Source: Podospora pseudoanserina (taxonomy: Eukaryota > Ascomycota > Sordariomycetes > Sordariales > Podosporaceae). Taken from it: a DNA stretch of 64,000 nt. This document shows, in pieces, positions 1 through 15,566 of the stretch. Made by a program: the position numbers and the translations under genes. Under the pieces are notes generated by a model. The model worked only from the letters and a program-made list of their open reading frames with translations. It had not been told where the DNA came from and ran no database searches. Every line of letters begins with the position of its first letter. Position 1 is the first letter of the stretch. The stretch is taken from the NCBI RefSeq assembly GCF_035222485.1, contig NW_026946672.1, positions 1,364,001-1,428,000 on the forward strand, in the 5' to 3' direction.

Positions 1-2077
1 GCAGGAGGAGACAGGCGGGAAACCCCTCCGATGCAGGTCGCATATGTCAATGTCATGCCTTCTCTGGCTGCCAACACAGCCCAGTCTCTGCATGTGTAAC
101 AAGTTCCCGGTCATGCCACGGCTCTCGCTGCCCAACATCGTCTTGTCAGCGCCGTAGCACCTCAAAAACACGAGTCGGGCTAGGTATGTAAGGGTGGCAA
201 TGATGCGAGCCTACATGCAGCCGGTGAAGGTGGTACAGCTAGGACCGGCGCAATCTCAGTTCTTGCCAGCCAAGGAGAGTCCTGCCGTTGTTGGCACGAC
301 ATATCGGCAGATTTTCATAGACCAGGGACGCTCCATGCCGAATGCCGGGGTCTAATCCCTCTTGGTTTACCGAAGCATCAAACATCCCGACTTTGTGGCT
401 GCCCTCCCCGAACATCGCTTCTTTGACAGAAAACATGAACAAGACACCCGGGCGGGTAGTCACATACCCGGTCTCTTATTTTGCTCAGCAGTTGGCCATG
501 TGGCCAGCTATGATATGGTCCCAAACAACTAAACGGCAAAGGGGTTGGTCGGGAAGCAACCCGGCAGCATGCGTCATTCTTTTCGGAACGAGAGGGGGTG
601 TGTGCTAGGGTGCCAGACTGTTGGGTCGCCTATACTTTATGCTTTCGCGTGCCGGATCGAAATGCGGAGGGGGAGATGTGAGAAAATGACGGAGGCAAGG
701 TACAACGTCTGCCGTTTATCGGATGAGAGAATGTTGTGCATGAGAAGTGGAAGGGGCATGTGATGTTTGTTTTGGAGCATTTTAGCTTGTACTCTAGAAC
801 CTTGCTCAGTGAGAAAGAACCCAATCCAGGACGGCTGATGAGCTGATGATTGGAAGGAAGCATTGCCGGATGGAAATCGACAGCCACTACCTTGACCGAG
901 GGAGCAACGTCGGCTTTGTGCGTGCCTGCCTGCCTGACGGCTTGAGACGGAACTAACCGAAAGGCATGTAGCCGGCCGTCAAGCTTTCCTCCAGGGCTCG
1001 ACTCAGGGATCATGAATTTTCTCCATCATCGAGGGCTCACGGTTCAAAAGTCGATTTGCAATAACATCAAGCTACATCCCCTATCCGAATGACATCAACC
1101 AGCCTCTTTGTATTCAACACAACGCAACCACTCATCACCCATACCCGACACGCGTCAAGGTCATGTCATGCCATATCCTGCCTCTGCCCGGCCCGTCTTT
1201 ACACACTCACCCTCTGGACTGACTTTGAACCTCCCGATCGTAACCGGAGTCGTACATACCTTAGCTCTCCATTAGCCCCTCCCTCGGGCCGCATACTCCA
1301 ACCCAATATCCCGGCCCGAGCACCCTCACCGGGAAAGCAGGTTACCACTCAACCAGGACAAACAACATCTGTTTAACAGCCTGACCATGGCGGCCGCACC
1401 AGAGATCTACCACCCCCACCAACCAGCATGGCAAACCCTCCGAAATGTACATAATCACTTGCCACCGTATCCGTCTCATTCCGTTGGTCAGTTCTCTCCG
1501 AAAGGGTAATTGCCCGCCCCAGCTGGACAGGGTTCGGAGAGTCTCGAGCTTGCTATGAATCTCACCTCCCAAGATCTGACTAAGGCAGGCAGGCAACGAC
1601 ACTCGTGCTGACAGAGGTTGCCATTTTTGGGTTGCCTCATGACGCGGTAAAGGAGTCAAATACATATACATAGTCTTGTCCGTCTTGTCACACTCTCCTT
1701 CCGTCACTTCATTCTTCCCGACATCTCTCCGGCAAATTGTTTTTGAAGAAAAAACGGGTCAAGATAAATTCTCCATACAAAAAATATATATACGTTTCCT
1801 TCCAAAGATCGAAAGTTAATTGAGGGGAAAAAAAAAAAAAAAAGAAAAGCGGGTATCTATCTTTATTTCTTTCCTCCCAAAATCCCATATGCCTAAATAC
1901 CACTTTATATACCTTTCACTCCCACCAAATATGTTCACTCAACAAACCACACTCTCAGTCAAAACATCCCACTCCCCATCCAACCCACCCAACTTCCTAA
2001 ACATCATCACCCAACTGCTCCCATCCTCCTTCTCCGGCCCGAGTATGCTCTCCCTAACCCTATACCTCTCAGGCACA
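1..2077. other. Intergenic, no gene recognised
   Basis: The open frames here are short, unlike any family I know, and lack a fungal splice layout. The part nearest 2.08 kb is presumably the 3' untranslated region of the downstream Zn2Cys6 gene, which is read on the minus strand. A 16-17 base A run lies near 1829-1845. Confidence 0.6.
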
Positions 2078-2656
2078 TCATACGGCGCATCCCCGCTCCT
2101 CCAAAACTGCATCCCCCATTGTTATTATTAACCCCTCCCATACCCCCATCCCACCACCACCACCCATATTCCCCATACCTCCCATCCCCCCATCCCCCAT
2201 ATCCTCCTCCTCCTCCCCCACCACCACCCAAAACAAAGTCCATCCCATACCCATTATTCTGATACGGCAGTTGATAGCCCCAAAAGAATCAATAGCACTC
2301 AGCTCCGGCGACCCCTCACTCCCCACACTCGGACTCCCCACGCTCTGGCTCTGCCGCGAAAGGATATGCCCAAAAGGGGAATCATCCCTCGGAGTAGGCG
2401 GCTCAAGTGCAATCCCGGGAGCAACATTAGCACCAGTCGAACCCCCCCAGCTCGAAACCTGAGAATGCGTCGGCTGTGACCCCCCAGGAGCAGGGTTAGT
2501 GCTCCCTTTCCCAGCACCCCCAACAAATATCGTCTGCGAAGACCCCAAATCGTCAAGCGACGAAGCAATCGACGGCGCCACACTAAACGAGTGCGCAGAC
2601 GACACCTCCGCCGCCGTGCTCGCATCAAACAGAAGCGACGGATCAATAGGCATATG

Positions 2657-2691
<35 letters not shown>

Positions 2692-4647
2692 CGGCGGCCA
2701 TCCCGCCATACTCGACCGAAACAGCAGTCGCACTGCTCGACAGTGGCCTGTTATTACCGACAGGAATCGAATCAAACAACCCAAACCCCTGCTGCTGCTG
2801 CTGCTGCTGTTGTTGTTGTTGTTGCCCTGGATGATGATGCCCCCCAACAAGAAACCCATCCGGAAAAGGCACACCCTCCAACCCCCCACCACCCCAGGCA
2901 TCTCCCGGACCAAACTGATATGGAAAATGCTGCTGCATACTCCCACCCCCGACCGCCCCCGGCGGCGAAACCGACCTCTCCCCCCTGCTCCTCAAATGCT
3001 TCTCCTCCAACTTCATGGTGTGCTCCGCAATGGTAGCCATCACATTCGCCCTCCACAAGTTCTCCCTCCGTCCCGGGTTCCGCCTCAGCAACTCCAGCGC
3101 CGCCCTCCTGATCATGGGGTGTCTGCACTTGGCCGCCACAAAATACAACGGCGCAATCACATGCATCTCAAACGTAAACATGGCCGATAACCTCCTCGTA
3201 TCAGGCCCACCACTCGGCCCCTTTGGCCCCTGCCCCTGCGGCGACAGCAGCGTGTTGATAAACTCCGACGCCAGAGGAATGATGGCAGAAAAAGTATCGA
3301 CATAGTCGTCAAAAACCGTCTCGTGCCGGCTGAGGGCGGTGGAAACCCATATAAACGTCGTGTGAACGTGGACTTGGATCAGGGCGATGGAGCCGGGCGG
3401 TGCTTCCTTGGCCTTTGTCGACCGGTACAGCGAAAAGGCGACGTTGAACTTGGCGAGCTTGCGGAGGAGGACGTCCTGCTCCAGCTCAAACGCCCGCATG
3501 TCCTCCTCGGGCACCTTGCTGATCTTGGCGGCGTGCGACTTTTTGGCGAACCTCAGGCACTGGTCCATAAAGTCGTACAGCGCGTACCGGACCTCGTCGA
3601 TGGTCTTGAACACCATGGGGACTTCGGTCAGGGTTTTCAGCGGTTCCGGGATGGCGGTTGGCGCGCAGCCCAGCATCAACGAGGTGAGAGACATGCGTGT
3701 GTACATTGGCACGAGGTGCTGCTTGATGAGATCGATCTCGGGGCTTCTTCCTGTAACTCTCGGCCCTAGTTGTGAGAGGATCTGCCGTCCTTGCTCGAGG
3801 TGGATGAGCGACTCCTTGTCTTTGCTCTGCATGAGTTCGATACAGACAAACAGCACGCAGGTGAGTAATGGTACTAGTGGCCGGGCGTTGACCGTCCTCA
3901 TTTGTTCGAGCAGGCAGGCGATGGCGCGGTTGTACTGAAACAGGGCAAACGAGCTTCGGTTCTCGCTGTCGTTGTTGTGAAGCAGTTGAGGCATCATGGC
4001 GGCCTGCACCATCCCCTCGTGTAAACTGCTGACAGCAAGGACAGCGTGCCTCACTGCTGGTTCCGTCTGGCAGATCTGAAGAACCAGCACTCGAAAGAAG
4101 GCGCCGTCGTGGTCGGCGGCGAGACATGGCGCTGTTACGTGCTGGAAGAAGTGAAAGGCCCTCTTCTCATCCCCGGTAGCCCATTCGAAGAGCGTGGCCA
4201 ACGGAGCATGAGGCTCTCCCGCAGCATTTTGCCCCAGACCACCGGACCGGCGCCGGCGTTGTGATATAGCTTTGGCGTCGAGGTAACCGTCACATCTCCT
4301 CCCTGTTTTGGTGCACCGCATGCAGAATGGCTTTTCTTCGTCGCATTTGACCTTGCGAATTCTACCCGCAGACGGACGAGGCGAGTCCGGGGTTAGCTTG
4401 TGTTGACGGAGCGAGGAGGGCCAGGCAGGGGAAGGGTGGTTGGTGGTGGGCAAGGAAGGGCTCGCGCGGCTATGACAGCCAGTTGCGGGTGGATGCAGGA
4501 CAACGTCGTCAAGAAAGGAAAAAAAAAAACCCCTCGCACTTACTTGCATGTTATACAACCCGTCCTGACTTTCTTGGACCCTTTCCTCCCAGATCTGATC
4601 AGCTGTGACGATGAAGGCGGGGACAGCGAGTCCGAGTTGTGAGCCAT
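2078..4647 (-). CDS. Zn(II)2Cys6 fungal transcription factor with two polyQ tracts
   Basis: Likely nuclear DNA-binding regulator, about 795 residues in two exons, complement(2078..4361, 4544..4647). The ATG at 4647 opens a short Ser-rich leader. The first half of the binuclear zinc cluster (KKVRTGCITC) ends exon 1, and the second half (IRKVKCDEEKPFC then CTKTGRRC) starts exon 2 after a 182-nt intron with GTAAGT donor and TAG acceptor. Joining them restores all six cysteines in spacing C-x2-C-x6-C-x5-C-x2-C-x6-C. A middle region (LFEWATGDEKRAFHFFQHVT onward) resembles the fungal_trans_2 regulatory domain. Two glutamine runs lie near residues 547-558 and 592-602, followed by a Ser/Gly-rich tail. 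The last 60-70 residues are uncertain because another frame reads more naturally (see findings). Target genes cannot be inferred. Confidence 0.88.
2656..2690. repeat. CAG/CTG trinucleotide repeat (polyQ tract 2)
   Basis: An uninterrupted run of about 11 TGC units on the plus strand is read as CAG glutamine codons in the minus-strand Zn2Cys6 gene, followed by two His codons. Confidence 0.95.
2791..2827. repeat. Mixed CAA/CAG trinucleotide repeat (polyQ tract 1)
   Basis: About 12 glutamine codons of the Zn2Cys6 gene. In gene orientation the run begins as CAA units and switches to CAG units, so this tract is interrupted at the DNA level, unlike the pure CAG tract 100 bp away. Confidence 0.95.
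4362..4543 (-). other. Intron splitting the Zn2Cys6 DNA-binding domain
   Basis: GTAAGT donor at 4543 and TAG acceptor at 4362 (minus strand). Removing it joins TGC-AA to A-ATT and rebuilds the canonical Cys-Lys-Ile-Arg-Lys-Val-Lys-Cys of the zinc cluster. The open frame reads through the intron up to 4930, but that version lacks the first two cysteines. Confidence 0.85.
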
Positions 4648-7600
4648 TTTGTTTTATCGCTCTTGTGTGTCGCCCCAGTTGTTGCCTCTTCTTTGTTACT
4701 ACTTCGGGTAATCCTGCTTCCCTAGCCTCCTCTATCCTCTTCGCTATTATCCTGGGCGTGTAAGTGTGTTCGTCCGTCCGGGTGGGCAGCTGGTCGTAGC
4801 ACAAAAGCAAGTTCGTCCGAGAAATGGACCTTTGCCAGAAACAGAAGCAGTAACGAGAGTGGTCGAGCTCTTGGATATAAGTGCCAACGGCGAGCACACC
4901 CCCCCTTGCCAGAGCTTGGAGAGGAACCACCCTGATGGGTGAGCGGTGGGCCGACTACCTAGAAGGAACCAACCACGCGCGGTTCTTTTTTAGCAGGACT
5001 CAAGGATCTCATCAGCTGCTTGCTTGTAACTTGTTGTGGTGCTTCGCCTGTCTGTGTCCCGCACACGAAAGACAAGAAGCGCTGCTCCGCCGCCGGGTGT
5101 ACACAGCATACGTGGAGAGTGGAGGGGAAGGGGGAGGGGGGAGAGAGGGTGGGGAGCACGGGGCTCGCAGTGGTCCAAGGTACGTAGGGAGACGGGCCCC
5201 GCGGGTAGGTCGCTGGGTACAGCAGGTACCCTGCCAAAGCAGGGGGGCCAGATATCGAAGGCCAGGGAGTGTTGTATGGAAGCTACTTGGAAACCAGAAC
5301 TCTACGCGCCCAGTACAGCGGTGCCAGAGAGGCACCTAGCCCTAGAATGGGTGCCTTACAGGTACCTCGTAGGCGGTGCCCCATAAATGCGCCGCAGAGT
5401 AGCAGCGGCCAAGAGCTGGGCCGGCCAGGCATGGGTTGAATGGAAAGGTTGCTTGCGGGCATGCAGCAAGTTTATCCCCGATACTTAGTCGGCTATACGC
5501 CCGGTGGAAGGTAGGAAAGTGGTGGTAGAGTCAAGGCACCAGGCGGTAAACAGAGAACAGTACTCAGCCATTCCTACCTAGTAGGAAGCTGTCACAACTG
5601 ATAGATGACTGGGCGGATCTTCCCATTGCTGGAATCTCCTTCCAGGCTGGTGGGCGGCCGAGACATTCCAACGTCAAAGGGCGGGAACGGGGAATAAAGC
5701 CAGCGTCATGAAGATGGGACACGCAGCAGCGTAGTTCAAGGACCCGGTACCTGTCTGTGGCTTGTGGTTGCCGCACGCCAAGTGCCGTGAGCTCGACGGC
5801 GAGTGAGAAGCGTGCTCTGGGAAAAGCTAGTGTCGAAGCATCGTGAGATGTTGTGCAACCCAGGAGGGGAAAGGAACGTTGCACAAACTGCGCTTATCTG
5901 CTCAGACATCCCATCATGACTGGCCAGTTCGCTCGTGGCAACGAGCAATAAGAAGAAATCCGGCATCGATCAACCCTAGCTCTGCGCGGTTCTGACATTT
6001 CATGCACCTCTCCACACCCACCGCCGCGGTTAAGAAAGGCGCCATTCTCTATCTCCCGTCGTACACGGCGGAAACATGAGAAGGCCGGGCGAGCCACGGT
6101 ACTAAAGGGGAAGAAGAGGGGAAAGCTAGAGACCAGATATCGCAGGGCCAGGGTCCCATACACGACGCCGTCAGTGTTCCATCGACCCGAGCCGTGTGAA
6201 GCCTGTGTAGGTCTGAACCAGACGAACTGGCTCTTCTAGACGGTCACGGAAGCACTTGATTCGAAATTGAAACGACAACGCCCCCGTAAATGGGCCACAC
6301 TCGGTGGCATCGGTGCTAGCGCTACCCAATCGAGCCCTCTGACCCGCGATCCTTCTCGCCAAGCATACTGCACAGTAGGGAGTGTTTCCTCGACTTTTGT
6401 GCTGTGTCTGATTTCTCAGCCCTGTGGCGTGTGGGGTCGGTCATAGCTGTGGAGAGACAGACGTTAGACAGCATGGAGGGGGGAAAGGTGGGGTAAAACT
6501 GCGAGGGCAACTGGGGGAAGAGAAGGGACTGCCACGATGACTGCATGACTAACGGATGAACAAGCTACAAAAGTTGCCGCGTAAGGCTCCGAGGGGCCTA
6601 AATGGCTGGTCGCAGTATCGAGAACTAAGCTGATAGAGAATCCGTATCTGGAAGTATATCGCGCCGACGTTACTTCGCCCTAGGCGGTACAACTGATCGT
6701 CAGTCAAGCCACTACAAACCAAGACACTTCACTAGGAATGTTTCCTCTCGCTGAAGAATTCTTTAGGAAACTAGTAGGTCCTTCGTAGTGGCCTTTAGCA
6801 CTCGCATATCTGGGCCATCTCAACTCAAGCCCACCCAAATCACTAATGATCCTTCGGGTGGTGCTGTGTGACGGCCCCCGGGACCGTACGTATCGGCCGC
6901 CGCGGGGCCCGTGATCCAAGGGGACGGCACAGCAACTCTTCCTTGAAACTCTTCTCCTGTCCATGTATCATGAAATGAAAACATATGAGGCGAGGACACC
7001 TCGTGCAGGCGGGTGCAGTGGAACAACAAGTCGGCCGGGCTCCAATGGGTGTGCTGCTGCTGCCTACGGCACATTTATGACGGTGTATCCCACCCGCGAT
7101 AACTTTCTTTCTCAGCCACAGACTGCAAGGTTCTTCGGCAAGTCGTCCGCTGCATGGAGTTAGTGAGGTTGCAGAGAATTAACCTTGAATGGATGTCCCC
7201 GCGTGTTGTCCAATCAACGTCGTTGGTGCGTATAGCTCCCTGGTAGAGCTCCCTGTCGTAGTTGTTGTTAATATCTCTACTGCACTTTGATAAATAATCC
7301 CAAACGTTTACAACAACGTCACCTAACTCAACCGTCAACGCTGTTCCGCCGTCTCGCCGGGTTTTTAATTTCCGTGCTGCTCCCGGTCTTCACTTAACCT
7401 TATTCTCTCGGTCAACGAATTCGGGGAATGGGACTGTCCGATTCCTGCCGTTCCTTTCTGATCGATGTTTTGTCAGCACACAGCCATCTTCGACACCGCT
7501 CTTCTGCCCGCCTACCGTCTCAGCCCATGACATCGAGTGAGCCAAGCGATCCGTGAGGCAGTTAATTAATGTGTGACGTCGATGGCAGAGAGGGTCTTGT

Positions 7601-10504
7601 TCGTATTCTTGCATCTGGGGACGCGGCCATCGTTTCCCGGTGCATCCTCACAAGGTCGAAGAAATGCCTGGAACCGGTTTCTGTCCGTAAGGCATTCTCC
7701 AAAACGAAGAGAATACCAAAACAGAACACAGGGCTTGGGGTCCGGGCCAAGGATAACTGTTTTTGTACATGTAGGCCAAAACGATATCGCGGCGCTTGTT
7801 TGACCGAAGGTCAGTGTGGTAACCATGGCCTGAGCTGATTGGGTCCCTCGGACTTTAGACATCGGACTCGAGTGTGGATACCACACAGCATCAGGTCCCA
7901 AGCGATGGCACGGAGTACTCAACAACCCTGCCTGCTTTTTGGCACATTGTCAATGGAGTGTCTCTTGATTTCGGGAACTTTGAGATTTGTTTTGCCACAA
8001 TTTCGCCTACTGAATGATGGCACAGGCTTGTCTCCTTCCTGAATTATGAGCCTGGAGGGGATAAGGGCCAATTCTGTAATTAATTGTCAGCATGCCATAA
8101 CAATCCTTGTGAAAAGGGCATTGTCCAATCGATCAAAGACAGGATATCTGGCACACACTCAGCTTGATGAGGCGTCATGTAATGCCTTGCTAATCAGTGT
8201 AATGTTGAATCCCCTTCCAGTTGCTTGTTTTGTTTCTGGGGGCAGGTGTCAGATGGAACATGTGTCGATTCAAATCTCCGAAAGACCACAGCTGTGCAGC
8301 AAAGATCTGACCTGACAGAAAGCCTCAGAAGCTTGTTCTCAGTTCAGACCCTTTAGGCCCGGCAGGATGGGAAGGGCGGCTATGCTGCGGGAAGCTTAAG
8401 CGGCCGTGTAACCGGTTACCAGCCAGGAGCTGCTCCTCCCCCACACACAACTACCAACAAGCTCCCGCGCCCATCTCCTGTACCACAGGCACCGAAGAGA
8501 TCTTAGACCCTGCTTTTCTGCAGCCCTGGCTCCTTGCGGGGCGAGGTTTTCAGGCAGACATGGCGGCCATGTTAGCCAAAACTCCTTCAGACCGCCAAGT
8601 GAGGCGTAAATGTTTTGGTGAACGGTGAGCACAGCCACCTTCCCAGGGACTCAATCTTTCTGAGAGGGTCCTCGTTCTTCTGATGATTTTCTCGATCTTG
8701 AGGGTGAAGAGGTGTTTGTGATTTGCGGAGCATGGGGGAAGGAATGTACGTGCTTTTGCCAGGCATCCCCTGACGACGAGAGCCGACTGTCCTGACAGAT
8801 GTCCAAGGTAAATGGCTGACGAAGAGGGTCCAGACTGTTGGGCAGTGTAATGGGAATGTGTATATCAATGAGCAGATGCTTGTCGAGGATTGCTGGCAGA
8901 ATGGCATGTCGTCCTGAACCTAAGTCTAGACTTGAGAGTGAGCCTTGGTCAACAGCCTGGCTTGGGGGAGGCGGTGAGTATGACACCAAGAGCATTGGTC
9001 GCACACCGAGTTTCCAGCTCGAACACTTTTCCGAGGTTTGGGGAATTTGCCCCAAGACATGACTGTTGATAGATGTGTCAACCAGTTCGAGCGTTGATCC
9101 CCGGCGAGTAATTCTGTGGACAGTCATCAGCAGCACGAAGAAAGAACCTGAGTGTTGAGTCGTCTCCTTGTCAGGTGGTGGTGTCCCTCGAACGACAAAC
9201 GTTCTCGACAGGCCATTACTAGTCAATCTATCTTGGAGATTTCTAAATCCTTCCCGGAAGGGCTCCTCGTGGTGCTGCATCTCTTTTGCCTATTCTAGGA
9301 TATTAGTGAAGACTGAACTTATAGTCGCAAGTAAGTTGAATGGATGCCGAGCGCTCTGTGGGTGGTGAGTCCTTAGACAATTTCGAATGTTTTCCTTGTC
9401 CCACGACCATGGCAATGAAAACGTTGAATTCTCAGCATAGACATAGGATAGGGCCTCCGTGTGTCTTGGCGGTCGGTCCGTGTCATTCCGGCAGTTGGCT
9501 GCCCGTCCCGAGCTGGGATTCAGCAGATCCCGATTCTCAATGACACTCCGCCGGCCGAGTGCCAGGGTAAAGGTGCCAAGGCCGGGGCCGAATGTGGGGT
9601 AAAACGTCTTGGCTGCCGTAGACGCTGAATCGGCCAAGCACGCTTTCTGATGATGATGGTTAGGATGAACATCATGTTTGAGGGCAACCAGCTCCTCCGG
9701 TGAAGAGGCAAACTCAGCTGACGACTCTCAGAGATCCGTTTTCAGCTCTTGGTCGTACATGTACACAGGTACTGAGCTGTCGGTATATACGTCTCAGTGA
9801 TGGAATGCTGGAGTTGGCTGCATGAGAAGCAAGACACCCCAGCCAAGTGGCAACGCGGGGCAGGCTCTGCGATGGCCATGGCGTAGCCTCGTAACTGGAA
9901 AGTGAATACAAAATTCACCCACAGCCAAAAGCCACCTCACACAAAACCAGGAGCGGAGAATGAAAACAAAGAAAGCCTTGTGAAGGTGAATTAGGTCAGC
10001 ATTGCTGAGTGAATGGAGGGGTGGTGTGGAAACTGTTCGAAGGTTCACCTCGAGAGAGGAGAGCGCAGCAACAGCTGGAAAAGGTAGGGAGCTCGGGCCA
10101 CCTGGTAGTGATAACGAGCGATAAGCGGTGCCTGACCTGTCCTCAGTGCTCTTGCTGGGCAAAAACGCACGGACATTTGCCGCCTGGCAGTGGCAGGACC
10201 CGCACTCGTCATCCGAGTGGCCGCCTAGAGATCGCCTCTGGAACCTGGCCAACCTTACCAAACCAAACTCACCTGCAACGAAAGCCAGAGCTGGAGGTGT
10301 CATTAACTTTCCATCTCATCACCAACTCAAATTTCACTTTTTGCAGATAAAAACTCTGCCATCGTTTCCGCTGGAGAGGCCCCCCATCTCCCAGAAACAA
10401 CTCTCATTATCAACAACCCCGCCGACGACCGACTTCGTTTCCCCCTCCTCTCCAACCCATCATCAACGAGTCTCCCACTTGACATCATCCCAAATACCGA
10501 CAAG
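4648..10504. other. 5.9-kb gene-poor intergenic region
   Basis: It lies between the divergent 5' ends of the Zn2Cys6 gene (-) and CDC48 (+), so both promoters are inside it. The longest open frame (8651-9280, minus, 209 codons) has no recognisable domain. Base composition is ordinary, with no AT-rich island. A cluster of GGTACC/GGTGCC-type words sits at 5190-5390. The last 150 bases before CDC48 are C/T-rich, typical of a fungal 5' leader. I see no tRNA or other RNA gene. Confidence 0.6.
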
Positions 10505-13198
<2,694 letters not shown>

Positions 13199-14290
13199 AC
13201 GTATCAACCATGACCTACGAGTTTGGCAAAAAAAAAAAAAAAAAAAAGATCCGCAGCCCATGTATTCTAGTTTACTCCAGCATTACGCTATCTAGCAGTT
13301 TGCACAATCGGTCGGGGAGTTCTTTAGGCAAATGGGGTTTACATCGGTGTACTTGGGCGGTCAGTTATTTCGATTGGCCTAACAGCGGAGCTATTATTCG
13401 GTAGCAAGTTTGCCCCCAGTCTTGAGGCTCATGGTTTTTGAGGCTGGGCAGCGTGGACTTTCTGCGTAGTTGTGGGCGGGCGCGATGAGGCAAAGAGTTT
13501 CATAGTTGCTAGAGGCGCTGGTTATTACGATGGGCGTCTAATGATTTATTTATGATGGCCGTTTTTAATGGCAAACAATCAAGACTATAGATTGCACACT
13601 GTTTACAGTATGTTTTGGTGATTTCTTCATGTGATGATATGCTTCCAACTTGGATTACCTTTCTTCAAAGGTGTAGGGCCTTGAGGATATTTGGTCTGTT
13701 TTTGAAAATCCTAGGCAATTGGCCGGTGAACGATCAGTCCCCCTTTGCTTTCGGGGGGGTTTAGATTCGTGATGAAGACTTGATCAAAAACTAGATACGT
13801 CCTGGTGTACTATGCCAACAACACGGAAGAGAGAAACGGAGATGAAGAAAAGGAAAAAACCCATGGTATTAACGCCCCCGCTGATGGTGCCAATTTGTGT
13901 GTGTTCTTGGTGTGATAAACCTATATATACAAAAGTGTTGTGTGCATAAAAACCAATATTTCCCCCTTGCCCCCAACTCGCTTTCCCATTATCAACTGTG
14001 TAAGACCTACCCTACTGCTTATCGTTCGCTTGGTGGTGGGCGCCCTGACATATTATAATGCATCCCCTAAACTCTTCCTTTCGCTCTGGAAGAAAAAAAA
14101 CACAAACCAAAACCTCGTGGTGACCTCCCCCGCTGATATATCCATATCCACACACTCTTGTCACCCATCCCTACTAGACTCGTTCCTCATTCCCCAGATT
14201 CAGCTGATTCACGAACTGGCCGACTCTCCCCCTCCGTCTCAAAATCCCGTGCCATGCCCACGATCCCAGAGTCAGAATCACCCACCCACA
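13199..14290. other. Convergent 3' intergenic region
   Basis: This is the 3' region of CDC48 (plus) and of the acidic-tail gene (minus). It holds an 18-19-base A run near 13229-13247 and a TATATATACA stretch at about 13921-13930. I see no gene. Confidence 0.6.
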
Positions 14291-15503
14291 TCATTCCCCT
14301 CTTCGGTGTAATAATCCCCTACTCGGATCAGAATACACATCAGCAGCATGCCGATGACGAGGGCCAGTCCCCTCTGGATACGGCTCGCTAGTCAGAGGAT
14401 CAATCACATCATAATCCTCATCGACAGTTGCGTCGTTGTCAGTCTCAACAGCCGTCTCCTCATCGTGAAAACCAGGCACCTCTCCATCTTCATCCACCAG
14501 TGTTTCGCCCCCACTACTCTGTTCTCTCGCAAGATCTTGCTCTCTCGCTGGCTCCTCTCTCAATGGTTCCTCTCCCGCTGGCTCCCTCTCGTCTTCATCA
14601 GCGTCGCTCTCGTCGCTGTCGCCGTGTGGCCCCGCTTCATCATCAGCGTCACTCTCGCCTTCTTCATCTTCGTCTTCTTCATCCTCGTCTTCTTCATCTT
14701 CGCCTGCATCATCGTCTCCAGACTCATCCTCGGCACTCTCTTCGGCACCCCGTTCTTCTTCCTCCAATGGCGGCGGTGGCGGTAAAGTCTCGTCTCCAGT
14801 ATCCTAGTTGGCACCATCACCATCACTATCCTCAAACCCTCCCGCTCCAGCAGTCCCATCCCCATCACCCTTTCCCCCCTTCACAACCCCCGTCCCCTTC
14901 CTCACCCTCATTCCCCCCTAAGGATTCCCCTCCTCAATCTCCACCACCCCCTCCAACGCCTCCCTCGTAACCCTCAACGCATCCTCCACCACCTGCTGCG
15001 GCAACGCCAAACTATTACCATTTTCCCCCCTTCCCCCACCGCCAACCTTGATCCCATTCCCATTAACATTTACATTCTTCCCATTAACGTTCACCTCCTC
15101 CCCCTGCCCCGGCGTCCCATTCGCTGCTCTGTTGCTCGGAGCAAGAGCGGTATCATGCCTAATATCATCCATCACCCTCTTCAGCAAGACTGGAAAGGTG
15201 GTCACCTCGCCCGACCGCAACAAATCCCGGGCGTGGTTCTCGACGAGGGTGGGCCAGTTGGTTGGGTTTGCGTGGAGGGTGTGGAGGAGGATTTCTTGGA
15301 TTCTGGGAGAATTAGCAAAAAGGTGGGGGGGAGGTTGGAAGGGGGGGGGAAAAGGGGAAGACGAACTTGGCGACATGACCCTCTTTGATCAAGGTCCCGT
15401 TGATTGACGAGCGGAGTTCGGGGTCGAGGGTGGCGGGTGTGTAGCCAGCTGCCGAAGGGGGGATTTTTACGGGCGTGGAGGGGTTGTTGTTGTTGTTGGA
15501 CAT
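14291..15503 (-). CDS. Unknown protein with helical N-domain and Asp/Glu-rich C-terminus
   Basis: Exon 1 (15367..15503) encodes an Asn-run leader and a segment ending GTLIKEGHVA. A 64-nt intron (15303..15366, GTTCGT donor, GCTAAT branch site, CAG acceptor) joins it to exon 2 (from 15302), which reads KIQEILLHTLHANPTNW and LRSGEVTTFPVLLKRVMDD. This looks like a compact helical domain of about 90 residues. The same frame meets TAG at 14918-14920 and again at 14805-14807, then stays open to 14291 through a very acidic stretch of about 160 residues. An intron ending in CTAG at 14804 would remove both stops, and phase-0 GT donors exist at 14971 and 14947. That intron is inferred. If absent, the protein ends at 14918. 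Function unknown; an acidic tail suggests a histone- or nucleic-acid-associated protein. Confidence 0.6.
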
Positions 15504-15535
15504 TTTCAAGCGTGGGTTGGTAGAAATTGATTTGG

Positions 15536-15566
<31 letters not shown>

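Noticed and set aside
4544-4930. Extension of the Zn2Cys6 frame to 4930
   Set aside because: The unspliced extension starts at a non-ATG codon or lacks the first two zinc ligands. Splicing to the exon starting at 4647 restores the full zinc cluster.
8651-9280. 209-codon minus-strand frame
   Set aside because: No recognisable domain, signal, splice chain or codon bias. Its length is compatible with chance in GC-rich DNA.
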